Source: Pseudoalteromonas shioyasakiensis (GTDB lineage: Bacteria; Pseudomonadota; Gammaproteobacteria; Enterobacterales; Alteromonadaceae). From it: a DNA stretch of 64,000 bases. The position numbers and the translations under genes are program-made. The stretch's first letter is position 1. Every line of letters begins with the position of its first letter. The DNA lies in assembly GCF_001550135.1 (NCBI RefSeq), contig NZ_LRUE01000015.1, positions 248,001 through 312,000 on the forward strand, read 5' to 3'. The notes below the pieces were generated by a model. That model worked only from the letters and a program-made list of their open reading frames with translations. It had not been told where the DNA came from and did no database searches. Below are positions 46,629 to 55,038 of the stretch, piece by piece.

Positions 46629-47201
46629 TTATTGCAACAATGAACGTAATAATGGCGCACGATAATCATTGTCCTTTTCATTGAACTCCAGCCTTTTCTC
46701 AGAAAGATCAATGTTTATGAAAACCTCAGAATACAGTTCTTCCTCTCCGTCAGGATTGAAGAAGAGCTTCATTTTGCAAGGTGAGACCTCAAGCTGTTCA
46801 GGATTGCATGCAAGCCCAACCACTTGGGCGTATACCTCATTTGAAACCGATGCACCACTTACGGTAGCTCCGTAGAGACTAGCTAGTGATCTTATAAAGG
46901 CAACTGACTCCGCCCCGGTGTTCTTGAAGAATGCCTCTCCCCAATAAAAGGGATCATCAATACCTTCTACTGCTTGCGGGTTCCACGATGGCAACAGCTC
47001 GATTGCAAACCCAACTATATTGCCTTTCAGGTTGCCTTTAACGACAACTTCATATGAACCAGATTCGAGCTTCTTGGAGTTTGAAATTGTAAAGGTCAGA
47101 TCGACAAAACCATCTTCCTCACCAACAACTACTTCAGGATAGTCTTTGGCGGAAGAAAAAATACTCCAAATCATTATTAGCATTCCTAAAACGTATTTCA
47201 T
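46629..47201 (-). CDS. Integron cassette: secreted hypothetical protein
   Basis: 190 residues from the ATG at 47201, which gives a clear signal peptide (MKYVLGMLIMIWSIFSSAKD). An upstream frame to 47279 lies over a decayed attC. The mature part is beta-rich, with FTISNSKKLESGSYEVVVKGNLKGNIVGF and two cysteines (near 131-140) that may bond. Unrecognised. Confidence 0.65.
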   Translation of the reverse strand: MKYVLGMLIMIWSIFSSAKDYPEVVVGEEDGFVDLTFTISNSKKLESGSYEVVVKGNLKGNIVGFAIELLPSWNPQAVEGIDDPFYWGEAFFKNTGAESVAFIRSLASLYGATVSGASVSNEVYAQVVGLACNPEQLEVSPCKMKLFFNPDGEEELYSEVFINIDLSEKRLEFNEKDNDYRAPLLRSLLQ

Positions 47202-47247
47202 ATATGCGCCCCAGCCCGCTTTCTGGCGACATAATTTTTTGTTACGC
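47198..47247 (-). repeat. attC remnant
   Basis: Only TGTTACG and CATATATGCGCC cores are left around 50 bp with CAGCCCGCTTTCTGGCG. Strongly eroded. Confidence 0.4.
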
Positions 47248-47251
47248 GTAA

Positions 47252-47572
47252 TCATTTTATTGAACCACCATGCGCCCATATGCCTACTTTATTACCCGAT
47301 GGATCAATTAGCTCCAAAAAATCTCCAGCAATGTTGTTTTCGAAAGAATAAACAACTCCAGTCTTTTCGAGAGTTTTTAGAATAGTTATTTGTTTATCGC
47401 CTATATGAATTCCAAACTCTGCGCATGGGCAAGAACCATCTAAATCTAAAATTAACTCTCCTGCTAAGCATATTAGCCTTGTTTCAGATTGAGCTTTAAA
47501 TAAAGACAACGTCGTGCAATAAAACTCTTTGGTTTCCTTAAAGTTATTTGAGTTAAGTGTTAGATAAATCAT
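47252..47572 (-). CDS. Integron cassette: VOC/glyoxalase-like protein
   Basis: 106 residues, one glyoxalase module: MIYLTLNSNNFKETKEFYCTTL, GIHIGDKQITIL, and FLELIDPSGNKVGIW with the C-terminal Glu. The first metal ligand position is not His, so it may be a binding rather than catalytic protein. VOC proteins include fosfomycin and bleomycin resistance factors, but I see no match to a specific one. Confidence 0.75.
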   Translation of the reverse strand: MIYLTLNSNNFKETKEFYCTTLSLFKAQSETRLICLAGELILDLDGSCPCAEFGIHIGDKQITILKTLEKTGVVYSFENNIAGDFLELIDPSGNKVGIWAHGGSIK

Positions 47573-47603
47573 TCGTTTATGATGCTTCCTTGGGCATATT
47601 TCC

Positions 47604-47697
47604 TTACTAATTGGCGCGTAAATGCTTTGCTAAAATCAGCGACAAAGGACCACCAGCCTGCTGTTTTGCGTCCATTGTTTTATGGCTTTGTTAGGTA
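47604..47697 (-). repeat. attC site, right copy of duplicated cassette
   Basis: Same as the site at 42699 over its inner half, with an altered outer core (CTAATTGGCGCG). Confidence 0.8.
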
Positions 47698-48143
47698 GCG
47701 AAAACCTCTGCTTTACCAATCACTTTTACAATAGGGCTTTCTCGACAAACAACCTCTAAACATTCGTCAGAAGTAACTATTAAGTGAGACCATTCACCAT
47801 CATTTCCTATAAAGAAGGTGAGCGGACTTTCTTTGTGCCAGCCGTGACCTCTTATTTTAAAAGTATTGAACTTTGGTCGTTTTTCGCTCCAAACTTCAGT
47901 CAACCCATGCTCATCAAGACAACGAAAGCCATTTACAGATTCAAATAATAGCTCGTATATAGTTTGTGATTCTTCGTGAAATACACGAGCAACAAGTTCA
48001 TGGTATTCGTGTTTTGCGTCGCCTTTAATCAGGTACTTTACACCATTCGATTTCTCTAACGTCCACTCTTTGGTACCCCATGACAAATCAACTAACCACA
48101 AACTGCCATTTTCAAAAGGTGTTGGCCAACTCTGAAATTCCAT
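47691..48143 (-). CDS. Integron cassette: hypothetical protein, duplicated (copy 2)
   Basis: 150 residues, nearly the same as the copy at 42793-43245 (about three changes). It again stands 7 bp from an attI core, as the first cassette of head B2. The two copies are exactly 4,898 bp apart. Function unknown. Confidence 0.75.
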   Translation of the reverse strand: MEFQSWPTPFENGSLWLVDLSWGTKEWTLEKSNGVKYLIKGDAKHEYHELVARVFHEESQTIYELLFESVNGFRCLDEHGLTEVWSEKRPKFNTFKIRGHGWHKESPLTFFIGNDGEWSHLIVTSDECLEVVCRESPIVKVIGKAEVFAT

Positions 48144-48149
48144 CTAGCT

Positions 48150-48203
48150 ACCTAACAATTCAATAGTGAGCGCGTCACGAATCTTTCTGCCAATGTCACG
48201 CTC
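48150..48203 (-). repeat. attI site, head B2
   Basis: Third 54-bp attI, identical to B1. Its distance to the LexA box (about 138 bp) equals that at head A (about 141 bp). Confidence 0.75.
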
Positions 48204-48340
48204 ATGTATTTAATAAATCTATTAGTAACAAATAACTTAAGGCATCGGCAACTCGTATTTTTAATTAATCCTAAAGGGTTTCAGAAAAATAAAATGCGCT
48301 CGTTGCTCATTTTCTTGAATATAAGAGCGAAATAACTATG

Positions 48341-48356
48341 CTGTGTATTTTTACAG
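48341..48356. promoter_or_regulatory. LexA (SOS) box without its integrase
   Basis: CTGTGTATTTTTACAG: perfect CTGT-N8-ACAG. It follows TTTTCTTGAATATAAGAGCGA, the same sequence type as the intI promoter at 41.3 kb. In Vibrio-type integrons LexA represses intI from this position; here no intI start follows. Confidence 0.75.
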
Positions 48357-48405
48357 CAACTGATATTGGTACCACACAAAACGTCTCATCTGCATTTTGA
48401 TTCAT

Positions 48406-48918
48406 CTAGTCATGTGGTGACTTACACAGTTCATGATGCCTGAGGCGGTTACCAAACATCGAAGTGAGTCTATCTGTACCACCTGTTTTTTCATAAAACT
48501 CTTGTACTGTTATTTCTTTTTTTTCGTAGCTCATTAGCTGCCAAAAACCGTAAAAGCCTCTAAACCAAAAATAATAGAACACAGCTCCTACGCCTAATAA
48601 AAGATATACCGCTTTACCTGCTTTTTGTTTGTATTTTATGGCGCAATAAAAAAACCAGATACAACTTAATACAGCGACAATGGAAAACCCTAAAAAAGGT
48701 GTCACTACAGAGTTGGCATTATCCCAAAGCGAGCTTAGACAGGTTGAATGCCAATTTAACTGCATAGAAAAAATTAACGTAATTTTAAAAAGGAAGTACA
48801 ATAAAACAGTTGTAAATACAGCATATAAGATACAACTTTCCTTGCTTTGTTCTTTATTCAAACCTTTCACTTTCGAGTTATAAAAACCTTTTGAAACCAT
48901 CATGAATTCAGCTAACAA
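48406..48918 (-). CDS. Accessory membrane protein
   Basis: Up to 170 residues (the Met at residue 6 or 7, near 48900, is as likely). Three hydrophobic helices (about 30-50, 70-92, 100-122). Its end lies only 50 bp from the LexA box, where intI would have begun. No attC flanks it clearly. Function unknown. Confidence 0.6.
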   Translation of the reverse strand: MLAEFMMVSKGFYNSKVKGLNKEQSKESCILYAVFTTVLLYFLFKITLIFSMQLNWHSTCLSSLWDNANSVVTPFLGFSIVAVLSCIWFFYCAIKYKQKAGKAVYLLLGVGAVFYYFWFRGFYGFWQLMSYEKKEITVQEFYEKTGGTDRLTSMFGNRLRHHELCKSPHD

Positions 48919-48969
48919 AGGTGAATGAACATACCTCGCTCAAATGTTAACTAAACGACCTTTTAAAAA

Positions 48970-49425
48970 TTACCACGCACTCTTTGTTGCTAGGCAAGGC
49001 TGAAGTGTTAAAAAGCTCTGGTTTGCAGCAGCATCCCAAGGCCAAATACCACTAGTAGTAGGGTACACCAACTGTAATGCTTCAAATTTGTCATTATTAT
49101 ACCAACAAGCTGAAAGCATAAACTCTTGTTTATTTTCTTGTGATACCTCACAGAAAGTAACATCAAAACCTTCTAAGAACCCCTCATAGAATTCACCAAT
49201 TGAGAATTTCTCACCATTTTTTAAACGTCCTTCATAATTATTTACTATTGAGTGAGCTAGTTTGCTGTTTAAACCGATTATAATAAGTTCGGGTGCATCA
49301 TATGTTTTACTGATACCTGTTGAATATGTAAAGTTGGGGCTCTCACCTTCAGGATCAAAAACTGATGTTACATAACACCCATATTGCTCAATGACTTGTA
49401 GGATTTTTTTCTCTGCTTCATTCAT
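48970..49425 (-). CDS. DUF4262 protein
   Basis: 151 residues with IEQYGCYVTSVFDPE, FTYSTGISKTYDAPELIIIGL and the helix KLAHSIVNNY, the core of DUF4262. Family function is unknown; members occur in accessory regions. Likely cytosolic. Confidence 0.85.
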   Translation of the reverse strand: MNEAEKKILQVIEQYGCYVTSVFDPEGESPNFTYSTGISKTYDAPELIIIGLNSKLAHSIVNNYEGRLKNGEKFSIGEFYEGFLEGFDVTFCEVSQENKQEFMLSACWYNNDKFEALQLVYPTTSGIWPWDAAANQSFLTLQPCLATKSAW

Positions 49426-49514
49426 AGTTTAAACTAACTCCATATTCATAAAGCATTATTTAACGTAACGGCTGCTTCGTATTTATAACATCAATCAACT
49501 GTCGCTATTCTCTA

Positions 49515-49682
49515 TTAGTCTTTACACTCAAAACCTTTAGAGTCGACTTTAGCGATGTTGTCTTTATTGCCACACTCTTTAATTGCCATCTCTGTGTGAT
49601 TGTGCTCATTGTATTGTTTAGCAATTGCGCCAAGGCTTAGCACAATTACTACAGCTATCACTATTTTTTTAATTTTAGACAT
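49515..49682 (-). CDS. Small secreted or membrane peptide, 55 residues
   Basis: A 55-codon frame with a good ribosome site (AAAGGAATG). One hydrophobic helix (IVIAVVIVLSLGAIA) is followed by a charged tail with two cysteines (KECGNK and FECKD). Probably exported or membrane-tethered. Unrecognised. Confidence 0.6.
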   Translation of the reverse strand: MSKIKKIVIAVVIVLSLGAIAKQYNEHNHTEMAIKECGNKDNIAKVDSKGFECKD

Positions 49683-49746
49683 AAACATTCCTTTGAAAAT
49701 AAACTATTTAAATACAACCAGTTGCGCTTGCTATTTTTGATAAAAC

Positions 49747-50205
49747 TTAATCAATAAGCGCCATCGAATTTAAATTGAAGTTATAAATAGAGAATGACTC
49801 ACCTTCTTCTTTTAACGTGACGGTTATTTTTGCGTCTCCATTAGTGTATGAAGCTGGAATTAAATAAGTAACATAAGTACCAGAACCACCTCCAGTAACA
49901 GCTTTAGAGCTAACATTTATAAATTCAAATTCACCTAGTTCTTTTAATTCGCCCAACTTTGAAAATGCACGCATGATTTTAGAAATATCTTCATCTGTGG
50001 CATTTTCAATTGATGATGGGGTCATATAGTTTTTTAGAGTTTGAGCATCCCAATTAGAAATATCTACAATTGCTGAATTTAGGTAAGGAATAGCAGTTTC
50101 TTTGTAAGCAGACGATTTATTCGCAGTCCAAATTGCTAAAAGTACAAATAAGCTAATTAACACTAAAAATGTTATACCAATTCCTTTAAGTATCTTTTTA
50201 ACCAT
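49747..50205 (-). CDS. Membrane-anchored hypothetical protein
   Basis: 152 residues: N-terminal anchor (LKGIGITFLVLISLFVLLAIW), then a cystatin/NTF2-like shape (helix with AIVDISNWDAQTLKNYM, four strands). Unrecognised family. Last gene of the accessory stretch. Confidence 0.68.
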   Translation of the reverse strand: MVKKILKGIGITFLVLISLFVLLAIWTANKSSAYKETAIPYLNSAIVDISNWDAQTLKNYMTPSSIENATDEDISKIMRAFSKLGELKELGEFEFINVSSKAVTGGGSGTYVTYLIPASYTNGDAKITVTLKEEGESFSIYNFNLNSMALID

Positions 50206-50532
50206 GATTTTTATTATTTTTCCTTGATTGAATCACTTACGAATTTATCAGCTTTAAATGTCTTATGGTAGTACCCAATGTGACCCAATTTGTGTCAAAA
50301 TTTTATAAACACAAACCTTAGTTGCTTGTATCATGGCCAATATGCCCGTTCTTTCGCTCTTAACCTCAACTAGCCCATACTCTGAGTAAATCCACTCAAT
50401 CAGTTCTCAACTTATTTTTACTCACCATGTATTAATGCTACTAAGCAAAAATATCCACCGCAAACTAACTCAGAGCAAAGATTTATTTGGTACAATCAGC
50501 CTTTGATATGGCTAACAGATAGGTTTTCCTTA
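50206..50532 (+). other. Gap before rlmF
   Basis: 327 bases without a gene; TACAAT at 50491-50496 may be the -10 box of rlmF, with no good -35. It marks the return to core genes. Confidence 0.4.
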
Positions 50533-51438
50533 ATGCATCCGCGAAATCGCCACTTAAATGGCTACGACTTTACTTTGCTATGCAAAGATACTCCTGCCCT
50601 AACACCTTATATAACGCAAACGCCAGCGGGCACTGATACCATTGATTTCACCAATGCATTAGCGGTTAAAACCCTCAACCAAGCGTTATTAAAAAGCCAT
50701 TATAAAATCGATTTTTGGGATTTGCCCGACAACTACCTTTGCCCACCGGTTCCTGGCAGAGTGGATTACATTCATCACTTGGCCGATTTATTAGCAAGCG
50801 ATAACCAAGGTCATATTCCGACGGGTAAGCAAGTAAAAGTGCTTGATGTAGGCACAGGTGCAAATGTGATTTACCCGCTTACTGGTAATCACGAATATGG
50901 CTGGCACTTCACAGGCTCCGATATTGATGCCTTGTCTGTTAAAATTGCCAAACAAATCGTGCAATTCAACCGCCTGAAAATTAATGTTAAGCAGCAAAAC
51001 AACGCCAATAAAATGTTTACGGGCGTGATATCGAATAAAGATGTTTTTCACCTAACTTTATGTAACCCACCGTTTCATGCCAGCGAGCAACAGGCCAAAG
51101 CAGGTACTGAGCGTAAATGGAAAAACCTTAACAAAGCGCCACAAAAAGCGCTTAATTTTGGTGGCCGCCAAAACGAGCTTTGGTGTGAAGGCGGTGAGCG
51201 CGAATTTATCAGTAAAATGTGCGTTGAGAGCCAAGAGTTTGCAGAGCAATGTATTTGGTTTACATCGCTTGTTTCTAAGTCTGACACTTTACCGCATGTA
51301 AAAAAGCTACTTAGCACACTTGATGTGAAAGAAGTAAAAGTTATAAAAATGGCACAAGGCCAAAAAATTAGTCGCTTTATTGCTTGGAGCTATTTTGACC
51401 AAGCTGACCGCGAAGCCATTCTTAACGAACTAGTATAA
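50533..51438 (+). CDS. rlmF: 23S rRNA (adenine-1618-N6)-methyltransferase
   Basis: 301 residues from the ATG at 50533 (MHPRNRHLNGYDF), the standard start; an upstream in-frame ATG adds ten residues. It has the SAM-binding VLDVGTGANVIYPL and the N6-adenine catalytic motif NPPF (LTLCNPPFHAS). Modifies A1618 of 23S rRNA. Ten bases upstream of ltaE. Confidence 0.93.
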   Translation: MHPRNRHLNGYDFTLLCKDTPALTPYITQTPAGTDTIDFTNALAVKTLNQALLKSHYKIDFWDLPDNYLCPPVPGRVDYIHHLADLLASDNQGHIPTGKQVKVLDVGTGANVIYPLTGNHEYGWHFTGSDIDALSVKIAKQIVQFNRLKINVKQQNNANKMFTGVISNKDVFHLTLCNPPFHASEQQAKAGTERKWKNLNKAPQKALNFGGRQNELWCEGGEREFISKMCVESQEFAEQCIWFTSLVSKSDTLPHVKKLLSTLDVKEVKVIKMAQGQKISRFIAWSYFDQADREAILNELV

Positions 51439-51448
51439 GGATAATAAG

Positions 51449-52456
51449 ATGATCGACTTTCGTTCAGACACAGTTACAAAACCAACAGCAGCTATGCGCG
51501 CGGTCATGAATGACGCCCCAGTAGGCGACGACGTTTATGGTGACGACCCAAGCGTTAATCAACTTGAACAATTTGCTGTTGAGCGCCATGGCTTCGAAAG
51601 CGCCCTTTATTGCAGCTCTGGCACGCAAGCAAACTTACTAGCATTAATGGCGCATTGTGAACGTGGCGACGAATATATTTGTGGTCAACAAGCACATAAC
51701 TACAAATTTGAGGGTGGCGGTGCTGCTGTATTGGGTTCTATTCAACCACAACCAATTGAAAATAATGCCGATGGCAGCCTAGATTTAAACAAAGTTGTGG
51801 CTGCAATTAAAGCTGATGACTTTCACTTTGCTAAAACCAAACTACTTAGCTTAGAAAACACCATTGGTGGCAAAGTTCTCCCGCTAAGTTATCTAAAAGA
51901 AGCCAGAGAGTGTGTTGATAAACATAACCTTGCTCTGCACTTAGACGGTGCCCGCGTGTATAACGCGGCGGTTAAGTTAGGTGTTGATATCACTGAGATC
52001 ACCCAGTATTTTGATTCAGTGTCTATTTGTTTATCAAAAGGACTCGGTGCGCCTGTTGGCTCACTATTATTAGGTAGCAAAGCACTGATTGATAAAGCGC
52101 GCCGCTGGCGTAAAGTACTTGGTGGTGGTATGCGCCAAGCGGGTATGCTTGCAGCCGCTGGCCAGTATGCACTTGAGCATCACGTAGCAAGGCTTGCTGA
52201 GGATCACGATAACGCGGCGTATTTAGCTGAGCAGTTAAACACGTTAACTGGTTTTGATACGTCAACTTTTCAAATCGATACCAACATTGTTTACGCAAAT
52301 GTTGCCGAACATATCGATTTAAAAGCAGTGGCACATGCACTAAAAGAGCAAAATATGCTGTTTTCACCGGGTAAACCACTGCGATTAGTGACCCATTTAG
52401 GCGTCACTAAGCAAGATATTGATAGTTTTATCTCGGCATTAGCGGCCGAGATTTAA
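51449..52456 (+). CDS. ltaE: Low-specificity L-threonine aldolase
   Basis: PLP enzyme that cleaves L-threonine and L-allo-threonine to glycine and acetaldehyde. 335 residues; PLP lysine Lys197 in [12 protein letters not shown], and DDVYGDDPS near the start. Follows rlmF by 10 bp with a good ribosome site (AAGGATAATAAG). Its end overlaps the convergent tdk gene by 18 bp. Confidence 0.95.
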   Translation: MIDFRSDTVTKPTAAMRAVMNDAPVGDDVYGDDPSVNQLEQFAVERHGFESALYCSSGTQANLLALMAHCERGDEYICGQQAHNYKFEGGGAAVLGSIQPQPIENNADGSLDLNKVVAAIKADDFHFAKTKLLSLENTIGGKVLPLSYLKEARECVDKHNLALHLDGARVYNAAVKLGVDITEITQYFDSVSICLSKGLGAPVGSLLLGSKALIDKARRWRKVLGGGMRQAGMLAAAGQYALEHHVARLAEDHDNAAYLAEQLNTLTGFDTSTFQIDTNIVYANVAEHIDLKAVAHALKEQNMLFSPGKPLRLVTHLGVTKQDIDSFISALAAEI

Positions 52457-53023
52457 CGCTTCTTTATAATGTTTGCGGCACACCGATACATATCGGTCGT
52501 TGCCGCCAATTTCTACCTGATTACCGTCTGCAATCGCATTGCCATGCTCATCGGTACGCAGTACATGGTTAGCTTTACGACCACAATGACACACTGTTTT
52601 TAACTCAATTAGTTTGTCTGCCCAGGCAAGTAGGTATTGTGAACCACTAAATAACTCGCCTCTAAAATCGTTACGTAAGCCATAACACAGCACCGGAATA
52701 CCAAGCTCATCAACCACATCTGTTAATTGCATTACTTGGTCTTTTGATAAAAACTGACACTCATCAACTAAAATACAATGGCGCTTTTGCTCTGCATTTA
52801 ATGATTTGATTAGCTCAAATACATCTTTATCTGCATCAAAAATATGCGCATCAGCCTGTAAACCAATACGTGAAGACACCTTGCCAACACCTGCTCTATC
52901 ATCAATAGCCGCTGTTAAAATAACCGGTTCCATACCACGTTCGCGGTAGTTAAATGCAGATTGTAAAAGTGTGGTAGATTTGCCTGCATTCATTGCAGAA
53001 TAATAAAAGTACAGCTGTGCCAT
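52439..53023 (-). CDS. tdk: Thymidine kinase
   Basis: Phosphorylates thymidine to dTMP (salvage). 194 residues from the ATG at 53023 ([17 protein letters not shown]), with P-loop AMNAGKST, the DECQFLS motif and zinc cysteines (CHCGRK, CRKH). Four extra codons upstream (ATG 53035) are unlikely. Class II bacterial type. Confidence 0.95.
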   Translation of the reverse strand: MAQLYFYYSAMNAGKSTTLLQSAFNYRERGMEPVILTAAIDDRAGVGKVSSRIGLQADAHIFDADKDVFELIKSLNAEQKRHCILVDECQFLSKDQVMQLTDVVDELGIPVLCYGLRNDFRGELFSGSQYLLAWADKLIELKTVCHCGRKANHVLRTDEHGNAIADGNQVEIGGNDRYVSVCRKHYKEALNLGR

Positions 53024-53131
53024 GATGTTGCCCAAATTTTAAAGTCGCAATATGCTACCCTAATCGCGCGACAACATCATCTATTACCTTACTCTTATTA
53101 CCTCAATCGTTGTCCCAGTAAAATTGCTGTT

Positions 53132-53617
53132 TTATAACAAGCCTTCGTGTTTCAGTAACCACTCTTTTCTTTCAAGGCCTCCTGCATAGCCTGTGAGTTT
53201 ACCGTTTGCGCCAATAATTCGATGGCACGGCACAATAATGCTAATTGGGTTTTTTCCATTTGCAGCGCCCACTGCACGCACCGCTTTTGGGTTATTAATG
53301 GCAAGTGCAATATCTTGGTAACTCTTGCTTTGACCAAACTCAACATCTATAAGCGCACGCCACACTTGCCTTTGAAAGTGAGTACCTTGGGTATCAAGGG
53401 GTACTGTAAAACGTGTACGCTCACCGTTAAAATATTCATTAAGCTCACTTATACAAATTAAAATGGGTGTAAGAGTGTGCTCATCAACAACCTCTGTTTG
53501 CATTGCAACCACCGGGTAAAAGCCGACGTAACTGACGCCTTTTGATGTACTTTGAATGGTAATATCGCCAATCGGGCTTGGCATAATAACTTGTTGCATA
53601 CTCATAATTGTTGCCAT
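53132..53617 (-). CDS. ogt: Methylated-DNA-protein cysteine methyltransferase
   Basis: Repairs O6-methylguanine by suicidal transfer to Cys131 in IVPCHRIIG. 161 residues, with an N-terminal Ogt-like half and no Ada regulatory part. Its start overlaps the stop of the Ada-AlkA gene by 16 bp, so the two repair genes form one operon. A shorter start (MQQVIM, residue 7) is equally possible. Confidence 0.93.
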   Translation of the reverse strand: MATIMSMQQVIMPSPIGDITIQSTSKGVSYVGFYPVVAMQTEVVDEHTLTPILICISELNEYFNGERTRFTVPLDTQGTHFQRQVWRALIDVEFGQSKSYQDIALAINNPKAVRAVGAANGKNPISIIVPCHRIIGANGKLTGYAGGLERKEWLLKHEGLL

Positions 53618-54951
53618 AGTTGAAAAGTTAAATAAGAGCGAAATGGCGCGCAGTGCTCGCTATTAAATTCGCTGATTCCAGCGAGGGCTTTTTTAACCCC
53701 TAAGCCGCCTGCCAGTAAAATATCGGGGTGGCTTTGACCGCGTAGCTTGGCGTAATTAACTGTCCACGGGCCAATACCTTTGAGCTCAAGCCAATTATTA
53801 AGCTCTTGATTATCTGGATTTTGCTGACAATAAGCACTTAAACGCCTTAGCGCATCTTTGCGTGATTGTGGCATTTTAAAAAAATCGAGTTCAGAATTGG
53901 CAACCCATTCAGGGCTTGGAAAATAGTGGTTATTACTTTGCTGATTAAACTCACTTACAAGCTGTGTTACTAGGTTATGAGCCGCTGTAACACTCACTTG
54001 CTGACCAAGTACCGCACGTATCCCCGCTTCATAGTCTGACCAAATTCCCGGCAAACGCAGCCCAACACAAAGCGGCATCGCGCCTTTAAGCTCTGCATCT
54101 AAATGCTGTTCAATAGTGTGCGTGTCGGCGTCTAAATCAAGCACACGGCGAATGTTATGGATCACTTGCTGTAAATAGCGGGTGTTATCAATATCAATTG
54201 CTACTTTAAAATGGTTTTTATGCTCAACAAAATGCGCTGTGAATTGCCCTTGGCAATATTTATCTTTAAAAGTGCGACCATAGCTTGTTGCGCTCAACCA
54301 TTCTAGGCCGCTAATTAAACGGCGCTGCAAAAAATCATGGAGTGCTTGCCAGTTATAAGGCGGCCTAAATGCCAGTGTTAAAGTTAATGTTGAGGCTGGT
54401 TTTTTATCTGACTTGCGTAACTTTGAAGGGGCAATATTTAACTGCTTTAAAAAAGCATCATTAAAACGACGAATACTATTAAAACCAGAAGCAAATGCGA
54501 TATCTGCCACCGACAAATCTGTTTGTTGTAATAGCTGCTTGGCAAAATTGCATTGGTTAAATAATCGATATTGGGTGATCGACAGTCCAAAATGTTGGTT
54601 AAACAAACGGCGTAAATAGCGGCTCGACACGCCGAGTCTGTCGGCTAAAACCTCACAGTCGTAAGCCTCGCCTTTATCAATCAGTTGTTTGGCACGTAAT
54701 GCGGTGGTTTTAGTACCTAGCCAAGCGGGGCTATTCGGTGCACTATCTGGACGGCAGCGAATGCAGGGTCGAAAACCATCTTGCGCAGCTAAGTGCGCGT
54801 ATTGGTAGTATTCAACGTTCTTTTCTTGTGCTGTTGGTGCGGGGCAAATGGGTCTGCAATAAATGCCTGTACTTTTTACCGCCACAAAAAACACCCCATC
54901 AAAGCGTGGGTCGCGGCTTTGCCTTGCAGTTTGCCATTGTTGGCTAGTCAT
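53602..54951 (-). CDS. Ada-AlkA fusion: alkylation sensor and 3-methyladenine glycosylase
   Basis: 449 residues. Ada-like zinc domain with Cys32, Cys36, Cys63 and Cys66 (Cys32 is the methylphosphotriester acceptor position); AraC helix-turn-helix (about 80-180); AlkA N-terminal domain (190-290) and HhH-GPD with LKGIGPWTVNYAKL and the catalytic Asp in HPDILLAGGLG. It lacks the Ada O6-methyltransferase half, which ogt next to it supplies. Self-regulated adaptive response is inferred. Confidence 0.92.
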   Translation of the reverse strand: MTSQQWQTARQSRDPRFDGVFFVAVKSTGIYCRPICPAPTAQEKNVEYYQYAHLAAQDGFRPCIRCRPDSAPNSPAWLGTKTTALRAKQLIDKGEAYDCEVLADRLGVSSRYLRRLFNQHFGLSITQYRLFNQCNFAKQLLQQTDLSVADIAFASGFNSIRRFNDAFLKQLNIAPSKLRKSDKKPASTLTLTLAFRPPYNWQALHDFLQRRLISGLEWLSATSYGRTFKDKYCQGQFTAHFVEHKNHFKVAIDIDNTRYLQQVIHNIRRVLDLDADTHTIEQHLDAELKGAMPLCVGLRLPGIWSDYEAGIRAVLGQQVSVTAAHNLVTQLVSEFNQQSNNHYFPSPEWVANSELDFFKMPQSRKDALRRLSAYCQQNPDNQELNNWLELKGIGPWTVNYAKLRGQSHPDILLAGGLGVKKALAGISEFNSEHCAPFRSYLTFQLWQQL

Positions 54952-55038
54952 AATTCTTCTCGTTACACGCTAATACCGTTAGCTTAACTGAATATTATTT
55001 TTTGACTAGCCAGTTTCGGACCTTAACTATTTAAACAG

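Noticed and set aside
36527..47697. Repeated blocks of about 100 bp spaced by several hundred bases, at first sight like a CRISPR or a REP/ERIC array
   Set aside because: Spacing equals one gene each, the ends are TAAC/GTTA cores and the arms are bulged inverted repeats; this is attC, not CRISPR.
48361..50205. A full intI hidden to the right of head B2
   Set aside because: No IntI motif (RxGE, LRHSFATHLL, Tyr region) was found on either strand.
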